Assembly (NCBI GenBank): GCA_963843745.1
Contig: CAWJLP010000006.1
Span: 496,001 to 560,000, forward strand
Direction: 5' to 3'
Source of the DNA: Trebonia sp963843745
GTDB lineage: Bacteria; Actinomycetota; Actinomycetes; Streptosporangiales; Streptosporangiaceae
Length of the DNA stretch: 64,000 nucleotides
Shown here: positions 19,202 through 27,531 of the stretch, piece after piece
How positions within the stretch are numbered: the stretch's first letter is position 1
How the letters are laid out: the number at the start of each line of letters is the position of its first letter
Translations under genes and position numbers: made by a program
The notes under the pieces: generated by a model
The model's database searches: none
Seen by the model: only the letters and a program-made list of their open reading frames with translations
Told to the model about the DNA's origin: nothing

Positions 19202-20386
19202 TTAGGCAGGCTGGCTGCGCAGGAACTTGCCGAAGTGCGGCACGGTGAACGCGATCAGCCCGCGTTCGGAGCTGTAGATGAGCCCCTTCTTGATCAGGCC
19301 GTCCCTGGCCGGGGAGAGGCTTGACGGCTTGCGTCCGAGCTCATCCGCGACGTTAGAGGTGGGCACCGGCTCGTCGCCGATCGAGGCCATGGCGCGCATG
19401 TACTCCCGTTCTGCCGGGGTCGCCCGCTCGTACCGGCTGCCGAAGAAGCCGACGGCGAGCTCGCCTTCCGCCTCCGGCGCCGCCACGGCGACATCCCCCG
19501 CGGTGACCGGGCTTCCCGCGGCGACGTCCCAGGTCACCTTGCCGTAGGCCTGGACGAAGTAGGGGTAGCCGTCGGCCGCCTCGTACAGCGCGTCGAGCGC
19601 CTCCTGCTTGAAGATCACGTCTTCCCGCTCCGCGGGCGCGATCAGTGCCTGGTCGGCCGCTTCCCGGTCCAGCCGGTCGATGCGGGCGTAGCGAAAGAGC
19701 CGTTCAGAATAACTCTTGCTCGCCGAAAGCACCGAGGGCAGATGCGGGAGACCCGCGCCAACGACGATGAGCGGGCCGCCTACCTGAGACAGCTCGTGGC
19801 AGGCGGCGCACAGCGCCGACACGTCCAGGGCCGGCACGTCCTGCATCTCGTCGACGAACAGCGCGATGCCGACGCCCAGGTCGGCCGCGACCGAGGCGGC
19901 GTCGGTGAACAGCTCGGTCAGGTCCACCTCGAGGTCGCCGGAATCGGCCCGCCCGCGGGCCGCGGGGACGTCGATGCCGAACTGCGCCGTGACCGAGGAG
20001 CCCTTGGGCGCCTTCGGGTCGCGGAGCGCGAACGCCTTGAGCACGCTGAGGAAGTCATCGATCCGGTCCGGGGCGCGGTGCCTGGGGGCGAGTTCCCTGA
20101 CCGCCATGTGCAGCGCGCTCGCGACCGGGCGCCTGATGGACTGGTCCGGCCGGGCCTCGAGCTTGCCGGTCCCCCACAGCCGCTGCAAGGCCATCGACCT
20201 GAACGTGTTGAGCAGCACGGTCTTCCCCACGCCGCGTAGCCCGGTGAGCACCATGCTGCGCTCAGGACGAGCCCTGGCCACCCGCTCGAGCACGACCTCG
20301 AACTGGCCTATCTCCCGCTCCCGGCCGGCGAGTTCCGGCGGGCGCTGCCCGGCGCCGGGCGCGTAAGGGTTTCGCACAGGGTCCAC
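19202..20386 (-). CDS. AAA/ORC-type ATPase
   Basis: A 394-residue P-loop ATPase. It opens NPYAPGAGQRPPELAGRERE and has Walker A in LTGLRGVGKTVLLN, Walker B in IALFVDEMQDVP, a sensor 1-like VVGAGLPHLPSV and a C-terminal winged-helix-like half (YMRAMASIGDEPVPTSNVAD). Similar proteins resemble archaeal Orc1/Cdc6-like and STAND ATPases. In actinobacteria they are common and largely uncharacterised. It is probably co-transcribed with the small gene 69 bp upstream. Confidence 0.75.
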   Translation of the reverse strand: MDPVRNPYAPGAGQRPPELAGREREIGQFEVVLERVARARPERSMVLTGLRGVGKTVLLNTFRSMALQRLWGTGKLEARPDQSIRRPVASALHMAVRELAPRHRAPDRIDDFLSVLKAFALRDPKAPKGSSVTAQFGIDVPAARGRADSGDLEVDLTELFTDAASVAADLGVGIALFVDEMQDVPALDVSALCAACHELSQVGGPLIVVGAGLPHLPSVLSASKSYSERLFRYARIDRLDREAADQALIAPAEREDVIFKQEALDALYEAADGYPYFVQAYGKVTWDVAAGSPVTAGDVAVAAPEAEGELAVGFFGSRYERATPAEREYMRAMASIGDEPVPTSNVADELGRKPSSLSPARDGLIKKGLIYSSERGLIAFTVPHFGKFLRSQPA

Positions 20387-20455
20387 GAATCGGACTCTAT
20401 GGCCTCCTCTAGCGAGGACCGTAGATTTCCGTAGACACCACTACCGGCGTGTCGC

Positions 20456-20671
20456 TCAATTGTTCCGGCCGAGGAAGCGCTGGTGCGCCTCGGCAAGCCG
20501 CAGGTAGGCACGTGCGGCTATCTCGGCGCGGCGTTCCGCATACTCGTGCGGCGCCACCTCGAACCTTTCGAGCGCGACCTGCACCACAGCGAGCTCGGAC
20601 TCGTACTCATCTTCGATCGTGAGCGCGTCCTTGACGTACTGACTGTCCGCCTTACTCGTGTTGCTGGTCAA
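20456..20671 (-). CDS. Small acidic hypothetical protein, 71 residues
   Basis: A TTG start at 20671, with AAGG roughly 10 nt upstream. The protein (MTSNTSKADSQYVKDALTIE...) is strongly helical and charged, with ERFEVAPHEYAERRAEIAAR in the middle, and has no membrane segment. I recognise no family. It lies directly upstream of the AAA ATPase in the same direction; a regulatory or adaptor role is only a guess. Confidence 0.55.
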   Translation of the reverse strand: MTSNTSKADSQYVKDALTIEDEYESELAVVQVALERFEVAPHEYAERRAEIAARAYLRLAEAHQRFLGRNN

Positions 20672-20818
20672 TGCTGCTTGCCTTTCATGCTTCGCCCCTT
20701 GGGACTAGTCAACATCGTCGTCCGGGCCGGGCGCGTTCACATGCCAAAACTCGTATTTCGCAGCGGAAGCACGCTTAACCGCTCGCCACACGCGGCAATC
20801 AGATTGATGTGATCTAGG

Positions 20819-21850
20819 TCACTGTAACGAGGAACTGCCCGCGTCGTCGCTGGCCGGGCCGTTAATACGGGCGAGATAGGCGTTGTACGCGGCGAGCTGC
20901 TCATCGTCCTCGTCCACGTTGGCGATTCTCGGCGCGGGCCGTGCTCCTGGCGCGGCGCTGCCAGCGCCCTCGGCGAACCGGTCGGCCAGGTTCGCCCGGC
21001 GCGCCGTCTCCAGCCAGCCCATGCCGGCGGACGGGCGGCGCTCCCTGCTCCAGGCGAAGAACGTCAGCATGATCAGCACGAACATGATCGCGGCCCCGCC
21101 GATCCACATGACGGCGCCGCCCATGTGCACGTCCTCGAGCGTGGACGGGCCCCACGAGCGCGGCTCCGACGAGGTGAACGGAGGTGACGACTCGGAGCCG
21201 AGCACGACGCCGGTGAACGCGTCCACCGGCATGACGATGAACAGCAGGAACAGCCGCAGCGGGTACGACACCTTCCATCCGATGGGCTCGCGGCCCACCA
21301 GCGGCAGGAAGTACAGGTAGCCCACGACGAGGTACAGCACGTGCTCGGCGTTGTGCACCGCGTCGTTGGTCTCCACCAGGTTCATGAAGCTTGTCAGGTG
21401 CGTCCCGACGATCGTCGCCGAGTACGCGACCACGCCGAACACTGGCCAGGTCAGCCAGTGCACCGGCCGGGACCTCAGGACCTTCTTCACCTGCGTGTGC
21501 AGCGGGTTCCTGCTGGCGTGCAGCAGCAGGGTGATGGGCTCCCCGACGACAAGGAGCGGCGGCGCGATCATGATCAGCATCACGTGCTGGATCATGTGAT
21601 CCCAGAACAGCGTGTCGTCGTACGTGCCGATGCCGCTCTGCGTCGCCAGGACCACGACTAGCAGGCCGCTGAGGAACGCGGCGGTGCGCAGCACCGGCCA
21701 GGGCCGGGCGGGATGCCGGCGGGCGACGCGCACGACGCCCCACAAGTACAGCGCCGCCACGACCGCCACGACCACGGTGACGACCGGCGCGAACTGCCAG
21801 TTGCTGACCGCTTCGGTCCAGCTGAACGGCGGCAGCTCGTCACTTCCCAT
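20819..21850 (-). CDS. CtaG-family cytochrome c oxidase assembly membrane protein
   Basis: A 343-residue protein with about seven to eight membrane helices. The segment DHMIQHVMLIMIAPPLLVVG and the later AEHVLYLVVGYLYFLPLVG are typical of the Caa3/CtaG family (PF09678), thought to help deliver copper to haem-copper oxidases. The C-terminal cytoplasmic tail of about 70 residues is Ala- and Asp-rich. The ATG at 21850 is taken. No cox genes are present nearby, so partner oxidase genes must lie elsewhere. Confidence 0.85.
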   Translation of the reverse strand: MGSDELPPFSWTEAVSNWQFAPVVTVVVAVVAALYLWGVVRVARRHPARPWPVLRTAAFLSGLLVVVLATQSGIGTYDDTLFWDHMIQHVMLIMIAPPLLVVGEPITLLLHASRNPLHTQVKKVLRSRPVHWLTWPVFGVVAYSATIVGTHLTSFMNLVETNDAVHNAEHVLYLVVGYLYFLPLVGREPIGWKVSYPLRLFLLFIVMPVDAFTGVVLGSESSPPFTSSEPRSWGPSTLEDVHMGGAVMWIGGAAIMFVLIMLTFFAWSRERRPSAGMGWLETARRANLADRFAEGAGSAAPGARPAPRIANVDEDDEQLAAYNAYLARINGPASDDAGSSSLQ

Positions 21851-21918
21851 GAGGACGAGAGTACCGCTACGCCCTGTCGTAGCCGCGTCCGGCGCCAAGG
21901 CACGCCGCGGGCTGGACG

Positions 21919-22641
21919 CTAGCTGGCTAGGGCGGCGAAGTTGGCCGCGTCGATGACGGCGGCGCCGTTCTGGTCGTTGTTGAAGTAGGCGTACACGGGG
22001 GCCGACGTCGGCCAGGCCTTGGCGACGCGGTCCGCCCAGGTCTGGAGGGCGTGGTCCGTATACCGGGGCCACGGGTCGGCGGTGCCCTCGTGGAAGCGGA
22101 GATAGCCCCAGCCGGCGGTTCGCCACAGCGGGGTCACCGGCTCTCCGGCGCGGTCCGCCCAGCACAGCGCCGCCCCGCGGGCGGTCAGCACGTCCTTGAT
22201 CTCCTCGGTCCACCACGACGCGTCCCGCGGCTCAACGGCGACGCGCATCGCGGGCGGGAACTGGCTGAGCGTGTCGTCAAGCAGCTCGGGGTCCGCCTTC
22301 ATGCTCGGCGGGAGCTGGATCAACACCGGACCCAGCCGGTCACCGAGGCCGGCGAACGCGTCGAGCATCCGGCGGACCGGCTCGGCCGGGTCGCGCAGCC
22401 GCCGGACATGGGTGAGATAGCGGCTGGCCTTCACCGCCATCACGAAGCCATCCGGGGTCCGCGCCCGCCACTGCTCGAACGTCTCGCGGGCAGCCAGCCG
22501 GTAGAACGTGCCGTTGTTCTCGACTGTGGGGAACCGCCCGGCATAGTACTCCAGCCACCGGCGCTGCGGGACGTCCAGCGGGTAGAACTCACCGCGCCAG
22601 TGGCGGTACTGCCACCCGGAGGTACCGACAAGCACAGGCAC
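21919..22641 (-). CDS. DUF72 family protein
   Basis: A 240-residue TIM-barrel-like protein of the DUF72/YecE family. Seen motifs: VGTSGWQYRHWRGEFYP, TVENNGTFYRL, VMAVKASRYLTHVRRL, LIQLPPSM and the C-terminal VYAYFNNDQNGAAV. The GTG at 22641 gives a start flush with the family. Biochemical function is unknown. Confidence 0.9.
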   Translation of the reverse strand: MPVLVGTSGWQYRHWRGEFYPLDVPQRRWLEYYAGRFPTVENNGTFYRLAARETFEQWRARTPDGFVMAVKASRYLTHVRRLRDPAEPVRRMLDAFAGLGDRLGPVLIQLPPSMKADPELLDDTLSQFPPAMRVAVEPRDASWWTEEIKDVLTARGAALCWADRAGEPVTPLWRTAGWGYLRFHEGTADPWPRYTDHALQTWADRVAKAWPTSAPVYAYFNNDQNGAAVIDAANFAALAS

Positions 22642-22757
22642 CCCGTCACGCTACCCAGCCGTCACGGGATAATGCGGATGCCCGATCCCGCGGCGGGGGC
22701 GTCAGTCATCCGACGGAGGCTAGCCACCGGGCACCGGCCGAAGCGAGCAGTTTTCGC

Positions 22758-22788
22758 CTGCGGAGGGCGTGGTCTGCGGAGGGCGTGG
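22758..22788. repeat. 15-bp direct repeat of the tRNA-Ser(TGA) 3' end
   Basis: The sequence ctgcggagggcgtgg occurs at 22758-22772 and again at 22774-22788. The second copy includes the last 11 bases of the tRNA plus its discriminator. Duplicated tRNA 3' ends are the classical trace of integrase-mediated insertion, but here only one base separates the copies and no integrase is nearby, so slippage is equally likely. Confidence 0.6.
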
Positions 22789-22865
22789 GATTCGAACCCA
22801 CGAGGTCGGTCACCCAACCTAGCAGTTTTCAAGACTGCCGCCATCGGCCACTAGGCGAGCCCTCC
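22777..22865 (-). tRNA. tRNA-Ser (anticodon TGA)
   Basis: An 89-nt class II cloverleaf on the minus strand. The acceptor arms GGAGGGC and GCCCTCC pair, the anticodon stem GCAGT/ACTGC holds loop CTTGAAA, and the long variable arm is TAGGTTGGGTGACCGACCT. The T-arm is GTGGGTTCGAATCCCAC. The discriminator is G, and CCA is not encoded. Confidence 0.95.
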
Positions 22866-22879
22866 AGTGTGCACCAACC

Positions 22880-24439
22880 TTACGCGAACGGGGCCGCGGA
22901 CGTGAGCCAGGAGACCTGCCCGCGGGGCACAGCGAAGCCGTCGCCGACGGTCGCCGCCAGGGCGAGGTACGCGTCCGCGGTGTCGGAATTGAGCATGTCC
23001 AGCTCGACTTCGGCGCCCTCTTCGAGGTGCGGGTCGTAGGGCACCCGGATCACGGCCCGGCAGCGGGCCGCGAAGTGCGCCTCGAGGCGGTCGAGGTCCA
23101 CCGTGCTCTTGCTCTTCGGGCGGATCATCGACAGCACCACGACGCCATTGCTGACCAGGTCGCCGTACGAGTGCGCCTCCAGCCAGTCGAGGGTGGCACT
23201 CGCGCTGCGCGCCCCGTCCACGGACGGGGAGCTCACCAGGACGATCTGGTCGGCCAGCTCGAGGATCCCCGCCATGGCGGAGTGCAGCAGGCCCGTGCCG
23301 CAGTCCGTGATGCAGATGGAGTAGTAGTGCTCCAAGACCCTGGCCACCGCGCGGTAGTCATCCGCACTGAACGCCACGGAGACGCCGGGATCACGGTCGG
23401 ACGCGAGGATCTCCAGCCGGCTGGACGCCTGGGAGGTGTACGCCCTGACGTCCGCGTACCTGCTGACCTGGGCGCGCTCGTTCAGCAGGTCGCGGATCGT
23501 GGCCGAGGTTTCCAGCCGGACCTTGTCCGAGAGCGTGCCCCGGTCTGGGTTGCCGTCCACCGCGATCACCCGGTCACCGCGCAGCGATGCCAGTGTGGAG
23601 CCGAGCCCGACCGTGGCCGTCGTCTTGCCGACGCCGCCCTTGAGGCTCATCACGGCGACCCGGTGGTGACCGCCTGCCACCTGGGTGCGCACCCGGCTGA
23701 CCAGGTCGCGGCGCCGCAGGTCCGCGGCCGACTCGCCGACGCGGATCAGCCCGCCGGACGCCCGGTAGATCGTCCGCCGCCAGCCCACGCCGGGGGCGGC
23801 TCGCTTGCCAGGCAGCAGCACATCGCTGGTGAGGCTCTCCGCCGTCTCCCTGGGCGGCGAGTCCGCGGGCAGCAGCTCCTCGGCCAGCGGCGCGGCGAGC
23901 GGCGGCGCGTCCGAAGGCCTCGTGTCGGACTGGATCTGCGACAGCGGCACGGCCGGTCCGCGCAGCGGCGGCGCCTCGGCCGGCTCGCGCGGCGCCTGAT
24001 ACGGGTCCCCGTGGGCGACGGCCGGCTGTTCCTCATCCTCTGGCGGCCAGTCCCGGTACCCGCTGGCGGCCGGCGACACGGGCGGCCAGCCCGCGGCCGC
24101 CGACGGCGCGGGCGGCGGCGGGAACGCCGGCGGCTGCGGGAACGCCGTGGGCGGATCCTGCGGCAGCGGGGGGAACGGCGAGGATGCCGCCGGGGCCGAT
24201 CGCTGGGACTCCGCCATGCTGGGATAGCCGGGGTCGGGCAGCGCGTCGGGGTCCGGCAGCGGTTCCATCGCCGGCAAATCACCCAGGGCGTCCGGGACGT
24301 CAGGGGCCTCCAGCTCGTCCGGCGGCAGCGACACGTGCCCGGACGCACCTGTGCCCTGCTGGTACGCGGACGGGTACGCGGAACCGAACGGGTTCTCCCC
24401 CGCCGGGTAGTCGTCGTTCACGGGCTCGTCGGCTGTCAT
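22880..24439 (-). CDS. EspI-like MinD/ParA-family ATPase with proline-rich N-terminus
   Basis: About 519 residues. The first 230 are a disordered Pro/Ala/Asp-rich region. A C-terminal P-loop domain follows: VAVMSLKGGVGKTTATVGLG (deviant Walker A), VIAVDGNPDRGTL, ITDCGTG and LVSSPSVDGARSASATLDWL. The arrangement and these motifs match mycobacterial EspI (Rv3876), the regulatory ATPase of ESX-1 secretion. No other ESX genes (EccC, EsxA/B) are in the window, so this is an orphan copy. Start ATG 24439 is used; ATG 24457 is also possible. Targeting of an export or polar complex is inference. Confidence 0.8.
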   Translation of the reverse strand: MTADEPVNDDYPAGENPFGSAYPSAYQQGTGASGHVSLPPDELEAPDVPDALGDLPAMEPLPDPDALPDPGYPSMAESQRSAPAASSPFPPLPQDPPTAFPQPPAFPPPPAPSAAAGWPPVSPAASGYRDWPPEDEEQPAVAHGDPYQAPREPAEAPPLRGPAVPLSQIQSDTRPSDAPPLAAPLAEELLPADSPPRETAESLTSDVLLPGKRAAPGVGWRRTIYRASGGLIRVGESAADLRRRDLVSRVRTQVAGGHHRVAVMSLKGGVGKTTATVGLGSTLASLRGDRVIAVDGNPDRGTLSDKVRLETSATIRDLLNERAQVSRYADVRAYTSQASSRLEILASDRDPGVSVAFSADDYRAVARVLEHYYSICITDCGTGLLHSAMAGILELADQIVLVSSPSVDGARSASATLDWLEAHSYGDLVSNGVVVLSMIRPKSKSTVDLDRLEAHFAARCRAVIRVPYDPHLEEGAEVELDMLNSDTADAYLALAATVGDGFAVPRGQVSWLTSAAPFA

Positions 24440-24556
24440 CGTCCCTGCTCTTGCCATACTGTTCGCTGCACGATACCGCTCATCGTACAAACCCCCGACC
24501 GACGACCTAGTTGACAGAACCTTGCTTAAGAGGGGTTCCCAAGCGAGGAGGCAGCT

Positions 24557-25537
24557 ATGCACGCGGTAGTCATTACCAAGCCTGGCGGTCCTGAAGTGCT
24601 GCAATGGACCGAGGTCGACGACCCCGTGCCAGGGCAGGGAGAAGTGCTCGTCAACGTCGTCGCGAGCGGGGTCAACCGCGCGGACCTGATGCAGCGCCAG
24701 GGCTTCTATCCGCCGCCGCCGGGGGCACCGCCGTACCCGGGCCTCGAATGCTCGGGCACGATCGCGGCCGTCGGCCCTGGCGTCACCGGCTGGCAAGTGG
24801 GTGACGCGGTGTGCGCGCTGCTGGCAGGCGGCGGCTATGCGGAAAAGGTCGCGGTTCCCGCCGGGCAGCTCCTGCCGGCCCCCGCGAGCACCAGCCTGAC
24901 GCACGCCGCCGGGCTGCCGGAGACGGTCTGCACCGTGTACTCGAACGTCTTCCTCGGCGCCCGGCTGAGGGCCGGTGAGACGCTCCTCATCCACGGCGGC
25001 GCCAGCGGCATCGGCACGACGGCGATCCAGCTCGCGAAGGACTTCGGCGCGACCGTCGCGGTGACCGCCGGCTCGCAGGACAGGCTGAAGGCCTGCAGGG
25101 AACTCGGCGCGGACATCACGATCAACCACCGTGACGAGGATTTCGTACAGCGGGTCAAGGACGCCACCGACGGGCGCGGCGCGGACGTCATCCTGGACAT
25201 CGTCGGAGCCAAGTACCTGGACCGCAACATCGACGCGCTCGCCGCCGACGGCCGGATCGCGTGCATCGGCATGCAGGGCGGCGCCAGGGCGGAACTGGAC
25301 ATGAGCAAGCTGATGGTCAAGCGCGGCACCCTGTCGTGCACCACGCTGAGGGCCCGTCCCGCTGAGCAGAAGGCCGCCATCGTCGCCGCCGTCCGCGAGG
25401 ACGTATGGCCGCTGGTGGAAGCGGGCAGCGTCCGCCCGGTCGTCTACCGTGAGCTGCCGTTCGCCGAGGCCGCCGAGGCGCACCGCATCATGGCGGAGAG
25501 CACTCACATCGGCAAGCTCATCCTGCGCGCCGAGTAG
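24557..25537 (+). CDS. NAD(P)H:quinone oxidoreductase, PIG3-like zinc-free MDR family
   Basis: A 326-residue medium-chain dehydrogenase/reductase without zinc ligands. MHAVVITKPGGPEVLQW starts the GroES-like domain. SGVNRADLMQRQGFYPPPPG and PPYPGLECSGTI follow. The Rossmann-fold loop is LIHGGASGIGTTAIQLAK, and the C-terminus ends STHIGKLIL. These are typical of the TP53I3/PIG3 branch, which reduces quinones with NADPH. AGGAGG lies about 8 nt before the ATG. bpa follows after 26 bp in the same direction. Confidence 0.88.
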   Translation: MHAVVITKPGGPEVLQWTEVDDPVPGQGEVLVNVVASGVNRADLMQRQGFYPPPPGAPPYPGLECSGTIAAVGPGVTGWQVGDAVCALLAGGGYAEKVAVPAGQLLPAPASTSLTHAAGLPETVCTVYSNVFLGARLRAGETLLIHGGASGIGTTAIQLAKDFGATVAVTAGSQDRLKACRELGADITINHRDEDFVQRVKDATDGRGADVILDIVGAKYLDRNIDALAADGRIACIGMQGGARAELDMSKLMVKRGTLSCTTLRARPAEQKAAIVAAVREDVWPLVEAGSVRPVVYRELPFAEAAEAHRIMAESTHIGKLILRAE

Positions 25538-25563
25538 CGGCCGGAACCCGATAGCGTGGAAGC

Positions 25564-26112
25564 ATGAGCGACGAAATCAGCCCGCAAGAGCAGGGCAGGC
25601 CACAGGTCGTCGTGGTGGGGCCCAACGGCATCGCGGTCAGCGGCGGCCCAGAGGACGCGAGCGGCGGCGAGACCGAGAAGTCCGTCGCGGAGATGGTGGA
25701 GCAGCCCGCCAAGGTGATGCGGATCGGCAGCATGATCCGGCAGCTTCTCGAAGAGGTGAAGTCCGCCCCGCTGGACGAGAAGAGCCGGGCGCGGCTGAAG
25801 GAGATCCACCAGAACTCGATCAAGGAACTCGAGGACGGCCTCGCCCCGGAGCTCGTCGACGAGCTCGAGCGCCTGTCGCTGCCCTTCGCGGACGACGTCA
25901 CGCCGAGTGAGGCGGAACTGCGGGTCGCCCAGGCGCAACTGGTCGGCTGGCTTGAGGGCCTGTTCCACGGCATCCAGACGACGCTGTTCGCACAGCAGAT
26001 GGCGGCGCGCGCGCAGCTCGAGCAGATGCGCAGGGCGCTCCCGCCCGGCGCCATCCCCGCAGATCAGCAGGACGCGCAGCAGCCGCTACGCAGCACGGGC
26101 CCCTACCTTTGA
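25564..26112 (+). CDS. bpa: Bacterial proteasome activator
   Basis: A ring-forming, ATP-independent activator of the actinobacterial 20S proteasome (Bpa/PafE, Rv3780 type), 182 residues. The conserved core includes EQPAKVMRIGSMIRQLLEEV, LKEIHQNSIKELEDGLAPEL and AQLVGWLEGLFHGIQT followed by FAQQMAARAQLEQMR. The last residues TGPYL match the C-terminal GQYL motif that docks into the proteasome alpha ring, so the docking tail is kept. Proteasome genes are not in the window. Confidence 0.93.
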   Translation: MSDEISPQEQGRPQVVVVGPNGIAVSGGPEDASGGETEKSVAEMVEQPAKVMRIGSMIRQLLEEVKSAPLDEKSRARLKEIHQNSIKELEDGLAPELVDELERLSLPFADDVTPSEAELRVAQAQLVGWLEGLFHGIQTTLFAQQMAARAQLEQMRRALPPGAIPADQQDAQQPLRSTGPYL

Positions 26113-26162
26113 CTGCCTGACCTGTTCGGGACGGTGACGGGGCCGCCCTGACCCGGCGGTGC

Positions 26163-27089
26163 TCACGGCCGGCCGTAGCGGAGCCTGCCGAGCCACGCCG
26201 CGGCTTCGGCGAACTCGGAATCGGACGTGCCGGCGCGGACCTGGGTCCGCCCCCCGTCGCTTCTGGGATAGCTGCCGAGGAACCGGACCTCGGCGCACAC
26301 CCGGCGCACGCCCATCATCGCCTCGCCGACCCGCGCGTCGTCGATATGGCCTTCGCAGTCGATGAAGAAGAAGTAGCTGCCAAGACCGTCGCCGGTTGGC
26401 CGGGACTGGATGGTGGTCAGGTTGACGCCGCGCACCGCGAACTCGGTGAGGATCTCCATCAGCGCGCCCGGATGGTCCTCGGTGAGGAACGCCGCCAGCG
26501 ACGTCCGGTCCGAGCCGGTCGGCGCGGGCAGCTCCCCGGGCGGAGCGACCACCAGGAATCTGGTCACCGCGTTGGACCGGTCGTGCACGGCCGGGGCGAG
26601 CGGGGAAAGGCCGTACCGGGCCGCCGCGAACTCGCCGGCCAGCGCCGCGTCCAACTCGCCTTCCGCTGCCCGGCGGGCCGCCTCGGCGTTCGACGCGAGC
26701 GGCACCCACTCCCGGCCCGGCAGGTTGGCCGCGAGCCAGCGCCGGCACTGCGCCTCGGCCTGCGGATGGCCGCCCACGGTCTTCACGTCGTCGAGGGCGG
26801 TCCCCGGCCTGGCGAGCAGCGCGAACTCGATCGGCAGCGTGGTCTCGGCGCGGATCAGCAGGTCACCGGCGCCGGTCAGGTCGTCGACGGTGGCGGTGAC
26901 GATGCCCTCGACCGAGCTCTCGACCGGCACCACACCCCGCTCGGCTTCCCCCGACCTGACGGCCGCCAGGGTCGCGCCGACCGACGGATACGGCACCGGC
27001 TCCACCTCGTCGGGACGTGGCGAGCCGGCCAGGCTCGCCACGGCCGCCTCGGTAAACGTTCCTGCTGGGCCGAGATAGGCGTAGCGCAT
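26163..27089 (-). CDS. pheA: Prephenate dehydratase
   Basis: Converts prephenate to phenylpyruvate for phenylalanine synthesis. The protein has 308 residues. The catalytic domain starts MRYAYLGPAGTFTEAA and includes VPVESSVEGIV and NAVTRFLVV with the catalytic Thr-Arg-Phe. The C-terminal ACT regulatory domain contains HPGALMEIL and LTTIQSRPTGDGLGSYFFFI, with the SRP segment that senses phenylalanine. ATG 27089 lies 7 bp from the DUF4446 gene stop, so the two are probably one operon. Confidence 0.94.
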   Translation of the reverse strand: MRYAYLGPAGTFTEAAVASLAGSPRPDEVEPVPYPSVGATLAAVRSGEAERGVVPVESSVEGIVTATVDDLTGAGDLLIRAETTLPIEFALLARPGTALDDVKTVGGHPQAEAQCRRWLAANLPGREWVPLASNAEAARRAAEGELDAALAGEFAAARYGLSPLAPAVHDRSNAVTRFLVVAPPGELPAPTGSDRTSLAAFLTEDHPGALMEILTEFAVRGVNLTTIQSRPTGDGLGSYFFFIDCEGHIDDARVGEAMMGVRRVCAEVRFLGSYPRSDGGRTQVRAGTSDSEFAEAAAWLGRLRYGRP

Positions 27090-27096
27090 AGCCCAA

Positions 27097-27531
27097 TCAT
27101 GCCGTAGCCACGATCGTGGAAAAGCCCGTCCCCAGCTGCGCCGAATGCACCGCCTGCGCTTCCTCGGGCGACAGTTGCTGAACGCCCTTGCCCGCGCGCA
27201 CCGGCTTGGCGTAGGTGCGGGTCTCCGCGCGCCCGTTGATCGAGCTGAGCACCACGCCGTCGCCGACCGCGTTGAGCAGGGCAAGCGAGAACGACAGCTG
27301 CCCGGACATCTCCTGCAGCGCGTCGTACCTGACGATCGCCACGTCGCGCAGTGCGTGCGGATCGACCGTGCCGCGTGACCCCACGGCGCCCTGGATCAGC
27401 TCATTGCACTCGCGCACGACGCGGCTGGCCCGCCGGTGCGCGGCCACCCCGACCGAAATGCCGATCACGCCGGCCAGCGCCGCCACCACAGAGATCGCGA
27501 TCGCTATCACGTTCAGAACTATACCCATCAC
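27097..27531 (-). CDS. DUF4446 family protein, membrane-anchored
   Basis: A 144-residue protein with one N-terminal transmembrane helix. A conserved DUF4446 domain follows (VAIVRYDALQEMSGQLSFSL, ALLNAVGDGVVLSSINGR, YAKPVRAG, LSPEEAQAV). GTG 27531 and ATG 27528 are adjacent possible starts. Function is unknown. The link with pheA is conserved in other actinobacteria. Its first 131 bp overlap the upstream glycosyltransferase frame, which is odd and is discussed there. Confidence 0.85.
   Translation of the reverse strand: MMGIVLNVIAIAISVVAALAGVIGISVGVAAHRRASRVVRECNELIQGAVGSRGTVDPHALRDVAIVRYDALQEMSGQLSFSLALLNAVGDGVVLSSINGRAETRTYAKPVRAGKGVQQLSPEEAQAVHSAQLGTGFSTIVATA

Noticed and set aside
19202..20671. 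Small gene plus AAA ATPase as a toxin-antitoxin or phage-defence pair
   Set aside because: No toxin, nuclease or other effector motif is visible in either protein; adjacency alone is not enough.
22758..22865. A functional phage attachment site at tRNA-Ser
   Set aside because: No integrase, no second distant copy and no foreign-looking segment were found around it.
24458..25507. N-terminal extension of the EspI-like ATPase frame
   Set aside because: The extension is antisense to the quinone oxidoreductase and has no homology-like features; a start at 24439 or 24457 fits better.
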